Origin: Gammaproteobacteria bacterium
Lineage (GTDB): Bacteria; Pseudomonadota; Gammaproteobacteria; Pseudomonadales; Azotimanducaceae
Direction: 5' to 3'
Length of the DNA: 63,066 nucleotides
Assembly (NCBI GenBank): GCA_028824555.1
Contig: JAPPDJ010000011.1
Coordinates: 1-63,066, forward strand
Both the position numbers and the translations under genes were made by a program. The notes below the pieces were generated by a model. That model had not been told where the DNA came from and did no database searches. It worked only from the letters and a program-made list of their open reading frames with translations. Positions 19,758 to 26,109 of this stretch are shown here, in pieces (the stretch's first letter is position 1; every line of letters begins with the position of its first letter).

Positions 19758-20108
19758 TCAGCGGCCCGCCTGTGTGGTGCGGGCAGCCATGATGAAGTCG
19801 TTGCGGTGCAAGCCGCCGATGCTGTGCGTCCACCAGCTTACGGTGGCGGCACCCCATTCGATGGTGATTTCCGGGTGATGGTCCGCGGCATCCGCCAGTT
19901 CGCCGACGCGGTTCGCAAATGCAAGGGCCCCGGCGAAGTTCGGGAACGCAAAGCGGCACGTCAAGCGGTCTATGCCAGCGACCGACGCGACCGTCCATTC
20001 CGGAAGATCGGCCAAGAGACTCGCGGCCTCTTCCGCCGCCACCTTCGGACTGCCCGGGCGACACGCCACGCAGTCTTCCCGCGCGAGTTCCGAGGCCGGC
20101 TCATCCAT
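19758..20108 (-). CDS. phhB: Pterin-4a-carbinolamine dehydratase
   Basis: A 116-residue PCD/DCoH family enzyme that dehydrates 4a-hydroxytetrahydropterin, recycling the cofactor of phenylalanine hydroxylase. The signature [E/D]xxxHHPE is seen as ADHHPEITIEWGAATVSWWT, followed by HSIGGLHRNDFIMA, which matches the usual LTxxDFxxA end. The N-terminus LAREDCVACRPGSPKVAAEEAASLL is the form found in free-standing bacterial PhhB proteins. No phenylalanine hydroxylase gene is in the window, so its partner is elsewhere or it has another pterin role. It lies downstream of the TehB-N-like gene on the same strand. Confidence 0.93.
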   Translation of the reverse strand: MDEPASELAREDCVACRPGSPKVAAEEAASLLADLPEWTVASVAGIDRLTCRFAFPNFAGALAFANRVGELADAADHHPEITIEWGAATVSWWTHSIGGLHRNDFIMAARTTQAGR

Positions 20109-20177
20109 TGGGCGACTTTACCAGGACGCAGCCCTCGGGGGCGAGGGATCCAACTTCCACACCCCCGTCCGGCCACT

Positions 20178-20456
20178 TCAGCGATAGAACTCGACGTGAA
20201 ACCTCACCTTCCCCAACGGTTCCACCTCGTGCTCGACCCCTGGCTCGACGATGCCGGGGTTGCCGGCAGCCAGCGTGAACTCGCCCCCCCGTGAGCCGAG
20301 AACGCGATACAAGAGCCGACCTCGCGAAACGACGATCCGGCCCCAGACGCCAGACTTTGTCCGATGCGCCTTCGTGAGCCCAACGGGGATCGTCCCTTCG
20401 GTGAACTCCGGGGTCTGCCGATAGAAAGAAACGGACGGCGGAAGAGTCTTCACCAA
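20178..20456 (-). CDS. DUF1971 / TehB N-terminal-like small beta-barrel protein
   Basis: A 92-residue protein starting at GTG 20456. The whole sequence matches the N-terminal domain found in some TehB tellurite-resistance proteins and in stand-alone DUF1971 proteins: LPPSVSFYRQTPEFTEGTIPVGLTKAHRTKSGVWGRI, a central GRLLYRV, then GNPGIVEPGVEHEVEPLGKVRFHVEFYR. No methyltransferase domain follows, so it is the free-standing form. These are cupin-like, and their molecular role is not established. It is 69 bases upstream of phhB on the same strand and may be co-transcribed. Confidence 0.85.
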   Translation of the reverse strand: MVKTLPPSVSFYRQTPEFTEGTIPVGLTKAHRTKSGVWGRIVVSRGRLLYRVLGSRGGEFTLAAGNPGIVEPGVEHEVEPLGKVRFHVEFYR

Positions 20457-20720
20457 GCGCCCGAAGGTGTTCGGGTTCGCGAAGCCTCCCGGTTCGACCT
20501 GCAGTCGTCAATGCCAACGTAACCAGCGGGACGGCCTGGTCCTGGAGCGCCTCGGAGCGAGGGCCTTGGGAGGCGAGCATCCTGCCCTCGCAATGCGCCC
20601 AACGCGCGCGCCGCTACGCAAACGCACGTCCATGCACGCGCCTCGCGCATAATTGGCCGGCTACGACGGTGCTGGCTCCCTGCCGAGCGTTGGGCGATGG
20701 TTGCGCGAGGAGGCGGCTCC
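20457..20720. other. Divergent intergenic region between the DUF1971 gene and the AlbA_2 gene
   Basis: About 264 bases that should hold promoters for both flanking genes. A diverged family B repeat (hairpin arms GAGGGCC...ATCCTGCCCTC around 20558-20590) is visible. A CATAAT near 20647 could be a -10 for the plus-strand gene, but no matching -35 is clear. Confidence 0.4.
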
Positions 20721-21959
20721 ATGCAGGAACCAAAGAGCTATTCCGAGGCGGAACTGGCCTCGCTGATGGTCGATGCAGAGCCCGATCTCGTCGAGCGCAA
20801 GGCCGCCTTCGCCGGCGACGCGCCGAATTCGGTGCGCGAGGCCATTTGTGCTTTCGCCAACGACTTGCCGGGGCACGCCCGGCCCGGTGTTGTCTTCATC
20901 GGTGCCGGCGACGACGGCACGCCGAGTGGCCTCGAAATCAACGATGCGTTGCTGTTGAAGCTGGCGCAGTGCCGATCCGACGGCAACATTCTGCCGCCAC
21001 CGACCATGACCGTGGCGAAGCACAGGCTGCACGGCAAGGACGTGGCCGTGGTGACGGTCGAGCCAGCGGATGCGCCGCCCGTCCGTTATCGGGGTCGCAT
21101 CTGGATCCGCATCGGGCCCTCCCGAGCGCTGGCTTCGGCACAAGATGAACGCATCCTCAACGAGCGGCGCCGCCACGGCGACGCACCTTTCGACGCACGA
21201 CCTGTGTACAGCGCAACCCTTACGGACCTAGACCTACCCCGATTTCAATACCTGTATCTGCCAAGTGCCTTCGACCCCGAAGTGCTTGCGGCCAACGATC
21301 GCACGTTGGAGGAGCGGCTGGCAGCCACGAAGATGATCGTCGCCGCAGAAGAACCGACTCCAACCGTGCTCGGCATTCTGATGCTGAGCCCGAAGCCGAC
21401 GCGCTTCCTGCCCGGCGCCTATGTGCAGTTTCTTCGCTTTAACGGCACCGAGCGCCATGATCCCATTGAAGACAACCTGCGATGCGATGCCCCTTTGCCG
21501 GACATCATTCGCGACCTTGACGCCACCATGCGCGCCCACATTCGCACTTCCGTAGAGGTCGGCACCGGAACCACCGAGGTGCGTCGCGCCACCTACGCGC
21601 TGACTGCCTTGCAGGAACTGGTTCGCAACGCCGCCATGCACCGTACCTACGAAAGCACGAACAGCCCAATCCACGTGAGCTGGTTCGAGGACCGCGTCGA
21701 GATCATCAGTCCTGGCGGCCCCTACGGCGACGTTTCCGCGGCCAACTTCGGCCAGCCCGGCATCGTCAGCTACCGCAACCCCAACCTCGCCGACGCGATG
21801 CGTGTGAGCGGCCTGGTGCAACGCTACGGCGTCGGCATCCCCCTCGCCCGCCAAGCGCTACGAGAGAACAACCAGCCGGGACCGACCTTCGAGGTGGACA
21901 CGAACCACGTCCGCTGCACCGTAACCATCCGCCCCGACTGGCGTCCACGCCAAACCTAA
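20721..21959 (+). CDS. AlbA_2 / HATPase_c_4 domain protein (Schlafen-like putative regulator)
   Basis: A 412-residue protein starting at the ATG 20721 behind GAGGAGGCGG. The N-terminal Schlafen/AlbA_2 domain spans about residues 10-130, with VERKAAFAGDAPNSVREAICAFANDLPG and VVFIGAGDDGTPSGLEI. The C-terminal half has the HATPase_c_4 pattern: LQELVRNAAMHRTYEST, SWFEDRVEIISPGGP, then QRYGVGIPLARQAL. The family is commonly annotated as RecG-like or as a transcriptional regulator and is frequent in defence and mobile regions. It is the only plus-strand gene of the island and converges on the TOPRIM-like gene. Its biochemical role is unproven, and a sensor or regulator function is inference. Confidence 0.85.
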   Translation: MQEPKSYSEAELASLMVDAEPDLVERKAAFAGDAPNSVREAICAFANDLPGHARPGVVFIGAGDDGTPSGLEINDALLLKLAQCRSDGNILPPPTMTVAKHRLHGKDVAVVTVEPADAPPVRYRGRIWIRIGPSRALASAQDERILNERRRHGDAPFDARPVYSATLTDLDLPRFQYLYLPSAFDPEVLAANDRTLEERLAATKMIVAAEEPTPTVLGILMLSPKPTRFLPGAYVQFLRFNGTERHDPIEDNLRCDAPLPDIIRDLDATMRAHIRTSVEVGTGTTEVRRATYALTALQELVRNAAMHRTYESTNSPIHVSWFEDRVEIISPGGPYGDVSAANFGQPGIVSYRNPNLADAMRVSGLVQRYGVGIPLARQALRENNQPGPTFEVDTNHVRCTVTIRPDWRPRQT

Positions 21960-22075
21960 AGGCCTACCTGCCTATCGGCGCGTGCGAAGGCAAGATGCCC
22001 TCGCACCCAAAAGGCCCATCACATCTCTCCGGCCCAAGGGCACGCCTGCAACGGCAGCAGGACCGGACCTTGGGG

Positions 22076-22110
22076 GGAGGGCGTCTCGCCCTCCCTGCGC
22101 CGACAGGCGC
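22076..22110. repeat. Two-hairpin repeat, family B
   Basis: Perfect hairpin GGAGGGCGTCTCGCCCTCC followed by GCGCCGACAGGCGC. Its first hairpin is identical to the hairpin at the outer ends of the inverted element at 33574-33720 in the atp operon. Confidence 0.8.
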
Positions 22111-22199
22111 GGTCCTTTTCGCCTACGCGAGAAACGGCATAAACCACCAATGTCAGACAACAAGGCCAAGTCGCGAGGGTGCCTGCTTCGATGAGGGCC

Positions 22200-22290
22200 C
22201 CGTAGGGGCGAGGCTTGTCCTCGCCCGTGCTCGGGTAACGAATAGCCACGGTTCGCCATCCACGGGCGACCACGAGGGTCGCCCCTACGG
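22200..22290. repeat. Inverted repeat pair (family D), MITE-like
   Basis: Left arm 22200-22229 begins CCGTAGGGGCGAGGCTTGTC and ends CTCGCCCGTG. Right arm 22261-22290 is its near reverse complement, CACGGGCGACCACGAGGGTC ending CCCCTACGG. A related single arm occurs at 31914-31940 in the atpA-atpG gap. The 30-base spacer has no coding content. Confidence 0.75.
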
Positions 22291-22328
22291 TTGCGCCGTT
22301 GCCCCACAGAAGCCGCCCGTCGGAGTCA

Positions 22329-22387
22329 GTTAGCCACAGTTAGCCAACGAAGGACAAATCACCCTTTGATGGCTAACACTGGCCAAC
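22329..22387. promoter_or_regulatory. Operator-like array of four TTAGCCA boxes
   Basis: GTTAGCCA occurs at 22329 and again at 22339, a spacing of one helical turn. Then TGGCTAAC at 22370 and TGGCCAAC (one mismatch) at 22380 repeat the box in inverted orientation with the same 10-bp spacing. The two 20-bp halves form an imperfect inverted repeat around a 19-bp centre. Such a geometry suits a dimer-of-dimers DNA-binding protein. It is placed between two convergent stops, so promoter control is not obvious. Confidence 0.5.
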
Positions 22388-22501
22388 CAAGTCCCGAACC
22401 ACGCCTCGGACCGGTCTGCTGCCTCCATCGACGCGCCTTACGGCGCGCTGCGAGCGCAGGAAGCCCTCGCCCCGAAGCGTTCCTCGCTAAGGCCCACGGC
22501 C

Positions 22502-23071
22502 TCAAGGATTAGCGAGTTCCGACTCGATCAGGCGTGCTAGTCGGCCGAAGTCCTCTGGGCACTTTTGGCGTATCGCCGACAGTCGACGCGCAGCCTGCTC
22601 ACCTAGCCGCTTGCGGCCACCACCGGGGCCTGCCGCCACGCCGAGTCGCCGGGCCAACTCGTCAAAGTAAACACCCTTGACGTTGACTTCGGCTCGAACG
22701 GCGGACCACGACCATTCCTTGGGGAGGTCCAATCCAGCCAACGCCCACGTTTCGACCTCCTCCCATGCGTTCTCCGCAAGAAACGCCTCGTGTTCGCCGA
22801 ATTCCGTTTCGATCTGGTCGAGCCGATGCCGCCGACCAACCACGCCATCTCGGTCCACGCACAGGATGAACATGTCGGCCATGGGATATCGCTCCACGAC
22901 CTCCTCGATCCGTTCGCTCTTCAGCGCCTCGCCGACGCCGCCAAGCAGAGGGTCCTGGCAGACGGTGACACGAGCCTGCGCGCTACCCAACGAACGTAAA
23001 AGCTGACGGAAGATTGGCGCGAGGATGTACTGATCCTTGCGGAAGTCCTCCGGAATCACGACCACTCGCAC
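22502..23071 (-). CDS. TOPRIM-like protein (DUF4276-type), partner of the AAA ATPase
   Basis: A 189-residue protein that begins two bases after the AAA ATPase gene ends, so the two are certainly co-transcribed. It shows a TOPRIM-like set of acidic residues: E8-D9 in VVVIPEDFRKDQY after the first strand, the D73-R-D75-G motif in FILCVDRDG, and a Glu cluster in NAWEEVETWALAG (104-107). This resembles DUF4276/DUF4435-type proteins that act in trans to an SMC-like ATPase, as AriB does for AriA in PARIS. Whether it cleaves nucleic acid is inference; the metal-binding acids are present. No better family match is recognised. Confidence 0.65.
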   Translation of the reverse strand: MRVVVIPEDFRKDQYILAPIFRQLLRSLGSAQARVTVCQDPLLGGVGEALKSERIEEVVERYPMADMFILCVDRDGVVGRRHRLDQIETEFGEHEAFLAENAWEEVETWALAGLDLPKEWSWSAVRAEVNVKGVYFDELARRLGVAAGPGGGRKRLGEQAARRLSAIRQKCPEDFGRLARLIESELANP

Positions 23072-23073
23072 CT

Positions 23074-24363
23074 TTATTCTTCCTCGAAGTAAACGGCGTC
23101 CTCAAGCCAACCGGACATGTGCAGCCTGTTCAAGCCTTGCGTACGCCGCAGCTCTTCTGCGTTCGGCAGGTCGGCGATACGCCGGATCACCGCATCGCCT
23201 CTATCTGGCCGACGACACACGACGGAGGTGTTTCCAAAAGTGCTGTCGTTCACCATCGCCAGCAGTTCCGGGGAGTGTGTGGTCGTAACTACCTGAATGT
23301 CCTTCTCTTTGGTCCTGCTCTCGATGAGATCAACGAGCAGGCGCAGGCGCGACGGGTGGATACCGTTATCGATTTCCTCGAAGAAATGCAGCCCGGAGGT
23401 GTCGTCGTCAAGCAAGGTGGCAAGCATGGCAAGGAAGCGCAGAGTTCCATCCGACGCCGAGTAGGCAGATACCGTCCTCCCGTCACGTTCCTTGATGGCT
23501 AGCTGAACCCACCCCGTAGTGGGGTCGATGGGGAAGTCGAAGTCTGCGACATCCATCGGCGTGAGCTCCCGGGTCCACTCAAGCAACGTCTCCCTTCGGG
23601 CGGGGTCTTCGCACAGTTTGCGCAACACGGTCGGAAGATTGTCGCCGCTGTCTCCTAGTACCGTCTGGCCAGGGAAGGCAGGTTGACGCATTCGATCTGG
23701 AGCGGGCTCAAGGAAACGCATGTCTCCAAGCACTTTCACTACCTTGCTGGCTTCTTCCTTATGCCGACGCAATGCGCGCTTGTGCTCGCCGAGCTGCGTG
23801 ATGGCCGGCTGCGCCGGCCTGACGGCAAGACGGTGGCCAAACTTGCGCTGATTGCGCGCCTTCTCCATTCGCAGAAGCAAGTGCGTCTCATCGCCTTGCG
23901 CGCGAACAGGGTCCCCTTCGGCGGGATGACTTGTGTAGGTGGCCTGGGCATTCCTGAAGCCCATCACAGTCAGTGCTTCACCGGTGACCACGAACCCGGC
24001 TTCATTCGTCGAAGCCATCCAGAGCCGGTACCAAAAGTCGTGGGTGGGCCAAGGTTCATCGGCCGAGCGAAGGCGAACTTGCATCCCCATCGCGGGCTGT
24101 TCGAAACGCATGATTTCGTCCGCGGCGCCGCGGATGCCATTCCATTCGGCTTGACCACCAGCCCCGTACCGTCCCCCCAAGATCTCCGCCAACGTGTAGC
24201 CGCGACCGATCCCGTGGAGGAACCGAAACGCATCGCGTATGTTGCTCTTGCCACTCGCGTTTGCACCGACTATGACAGTGAACGGCCCAACGACCAGACT
24301 CTCGTCGGCGAAGTTCTTAAAATTGGCGAGCCGTAGGTTGGTAATCACCGCCTGTAGGCCCAA
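23074..24363 (-). CDS. AAA ATPase, SMC/ABC-like (AAA_21, RecF/OLD type)
   Basis: A 429-residue ATPase with a split ABC/SMC head. N-terminal ITNLRLANFKNFADESLVVGPFTVIVGANASGKSNIRDAF contains Walker A (residues about 33-40). The C-terminal part has SASDGTLRFLAMLATLLDD (signature-like), FFEEIDNGIHPSRLRLLVDLI (Walker B) and VVTTTHSPELLAMV (switch His). No zinc-hook coiled coil is present. Translation may start at TTG 24363 or GTG 24348; both have poor ribosome sites. It pairs with the small TOPRIM-like gene two bases downstream. Such ATPase plus TOPRIM pairs occur in phage defence (OLD, PARIS, Gabija-like logic), so a defence role is likely but not shown. Confidence 0.85.
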   Translation of the reverse strand: MGLQAVITNLRLANFKNFADESLVVGPFTVIVGANASGKSNIRDAFRFLHGIGRGYTLAEILGGRYGAGGQAEWNGIRGAADEIMRFEQPAMGMQVRLRSADEPWPTHDFWYRLWMASTNEAGFVVTGEALTVMGFRNAQATYTSHPAEGDPVRAQGDETHLLLRMEKARNQRKFGHRLAVRPAQPAITQLGEHKRALRRHKEEASKVVKVLGDMRFLEPAPDRMRQPAFPGQTVLGDSGDNLPTVLRKLCEDPARRETLLEWTRELTPMDVADFDFPIDPTTGWVQLAIKERDGRTVSAYSASDGTLRFLAMLATLLDDDTSGLHFFEEIDNGIHPSRLRLLVDLIESRTKEKDIQVVTTTHSPELLAMVNDSTFGNTSVVCRRPDRGDAVIRRIADLPNAEELRRTQGLNRLHMSGWLEDAVYFEEE

Positions 24364-24496
24364 TCTGACCGAGCAACAACTTTGGCTGACAACGGGACGT
24401 CCCCTCGGCGGGCAGAGGGGCTAGACGCCCTCCCAGCGTGCGAAACCCACCCGTCGCGGGTGACATGACGTGGTTGTGTGGCGCATACTCTCATCT
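24364..24496. other. Gap between the two island operons with a hairpin
   Basis: A spacing of 133 bases separates the DUF6339-like gene from the AAA gene on the same strand. A hairpin CACCCG/CGGGTG lies at 24448-24462; read on the minus strand it is followed by GGTTTCG, a weak terminator-like context. A diverged family B arm (AGAGGGGCTAGACGCCCTCC) is at about 24414-24433. Confidence 0.45.
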
Positions 24497-25246
24497 CTAG
24501 TCGCCCAGCGCCTTGTCCGCCTGCTCTAGAACCATGCCTTCCAGCTGGGTGTCCGACAAAGCATCTATAAGGCGCATCCCACCTTGCCGGTTGAGCCGCT
24601 TCATCCAATCGCGGAAGATGTCCCTCTCAAACAAGCGTCGCTCTCTCGTCCGGAAGTCCTTCTCCATTGCGTTATACACGCACCTCAGCACACGATAGTT
24701 GCGAGAGACCGACGGGCGCTCGATTAGCGCAGATCTCGGATCCTGCCGATAAAGCACGACTTGTAGAAAACGGCCAGGATCCTCCGGTACGACATTGTGC
24801 GCTATATGGCCGAGCCACCACAACCTCGAAACCCCATTGTCGCGAATCAGGCCCCGGTTCCCGTTCACGAAGAAATGATTGCGAACTCGATCAATCAGTC
24901 GCGCGTCATCCCCGCCATTGAGCCATCGCCTAGCAATATATCCAGCACATTCGTTATGCGCCAAGTAGGTCCAAAGGCGTTCGTCAGATGCCTGATAGGG
25001 GGTTAGCTGATCCAACGCACGATAGACCACCAAGGCATTATCTCCGTCGTGCTTACCCGGGGATCTACCACGAGTTTTTAGGACACTAGCCAGCCCGCCC
25101 ATCGTGATTCGCGTCTCCCGCGTCGGACGTGGCGACGTCAGGGAAATAGCTTCGGGACCTCCGCTAAGATACCACTCAACGCGAGAGCCGATTCCATCGC
25201 GGAGCTCGTCAACTGCCTCCATCGTGTAGTAAATCACCACGCTCAT
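24497..25246 (-). CDS. DUF6339-like protein
   Basis: A 249-residue protein whose ATG overlaps the stop of the upstream gene by four bases (ATGA). Landmarks are YQASDERLWTYLAHNECAGYIARRWL (about residues 83-108), RVRNHFFVNGNRGLIRDNGVSRLWWLGHIA (about 119-148) and a Lys/Arg-rich C-terminal part. This pattern resembles the DUF6339 family, which I recall accompanying cytosine methyltransferases and GHKL ATPases in defence-like operons; that match is from memory and not verified. No nuclease motif is evident. It is the last gene of the four-gene coupled operon. A DNA- or RNA-acting effector role would be inference from context only. Confidence 0.6.
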   Translation of the reverse strand: MSVVIYYTMEAVDELRDGIGSRVEWYLSGGPEAISLTSPRPTRETRITMGGLASVLKTRGRSPGKHDGDNALVVYRALDQLTPYQASDERLWTYLAHNECAGYIARRWLNGGDDARLIDRVRNHFFVNGNRGLIRDNGVSRLWWLGHIAHNVVPEDPGRFLQVVLYRQDPRSALIERPSVSRNYRVLRCVYNAMEKDFRTRERRLFERDIFRDWMKRLNRQGGMRLIDALSDTQLEGMVLEQADKALGD

Positions 25247-26109
25247 TGCTGCGTTGCCTCCTCAACCGCGAGGAAGGGCAGCTCACCAAACGGGTCGTTG
25301 AGGATTTTCTGCGCATCCTCGAGCCGGTCATTCTCATCGCCGTCGCCAATGGCCCTGAGCTCACACCGCGCCAATGCCTCCTGTAGCGCACTATACCAAC
25401 GGAATTCCTCGTAGTCCTCCGAAGGACCCTTGTCGGCTTCCGCCAACACCCACGCCAGCGCCGGAAGATAGACGCTATTCATGATGTACGCTTTAGTTCC
25501 GCTAACGTCGGCTCTGCGACGCGCCTCCCTAAACCGATCGTAGTCCTCACGACTGAAAACAATCGTAACTTTGTCACCCGATATCGAGCATCTCCATTCG
25601 TTGGGGGGCTGCTCTTCGTTGTAGGACGTGCGGAACACGCTCTCCGGGGTCAGTTCCTCAGACGGCCGTATCCAAAACACGTCCGGAGGCTCCATTGCCA
25701 AGACCGAACCGGGACTCAAAGAATACGTCCTTCCCTCGTAGTCCTCATGCCAGTTCCGCGAGACAAACTCCTCCACGGTTTCTGTCGCGATCACATAGGC
25801 CTTCACTTCAACCTTGTCCCCGAGAAGGCCGTTCTCCGCCACCCACTCGATACTCGGTGTCCGGCTAGGGATCAGCTTACGAAAATGGGTGCTTGGGCAG
25901 CTCACCAACATGGCGTACGAGGCCCGTCCGGATTCAATCAGCTGCAGAATGGCCTCATCGCTGAGATCGAAATCCGCTACAAACGTCACCTCGGTGGAGC
26001 GCTCTTGCGACTCGGCATCCACCTCTACTTGGAACTCGCATCGCTCGTAGTCAGAACTTCCCGCCCGCAGCACTGGCCACGGCCAAGACTTCGACGAGAC
26101 GAAATTCAT
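25243..26109 (-). CDS. Unrecognised island protein, operon partner of GHKL ATPase
   Basis: A 288-residue soluble protein of no family I recognise. The ATG at 26109 overlaps the stop of the ATPase gene (ATGA), and its own stop overlaps the next start in the same way, so it is translated as part of the unit. The N-terminal two-thirds are beta-rich with alternating hydrophobics (YERCEFQVEVDAESQERSTEVTFVADF). The C-terminal third is helical (YDRFREARRRADVSGTKAYIMNSVYLPALAWVLAEA). A short motif GDKVEVKAYVI at about residues 107-117 has an ExK spacing as in some PD-(D/E)xK folds, but without a clear preceding Asp motif. It is a candidate for a missing effector or adaptor, and the function is unknown. 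Confidence 0.6.
   Translation of the reverse strand: MNFVSSKSWPWPVLRAGSSDYERCEFQVEVDAESQERSTEVTFVADFDLSDEAILQLIESGRASYAMLVSCPSTHFRKLIPSRTPSIEWVAENGLLGDKVEVKAYVIATETVEEFVSRNWHEDYEGRTYSLSPGSVLAMEPPDVFWIRPSEELTPESVFRTSYNEEQPPNEWRCSISGDKVTIVFSREDYDRFREARRRADVSGTKAYIMNSVYLPALAWVLAEADKGPSEDYEEFRWYSALQEALARCELRAIGDGDENDRLEDAQKILNDPFGELPFLAVEEATQQ

Larger units (their letters stand above)
21960..22501. other. Intergenic stretch rich in inverted repeats between convergent genes
   Basis: About 540 bases between the stops of the AlbA_2 gene (plus) and the TOPRIM-like gene (minus). It contains a family B two-hairpin repeat (22076-22110), a 30-bp inverted pair (22200-22290) and a four-box inverted/direct repeat (22329-22387), all annotated separately. 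Several short frames exist but none resembles a known protein. Confidence 0.6.

Noticed and set aside
22362-22512. Small frame starting at the ATG in the TTAGCCA array
   Set aside because: About 48 codons, Ala/Arg/Pro-rich, no ribosome site, no similarity to known small proteins, and it lies between convergent gene ends.
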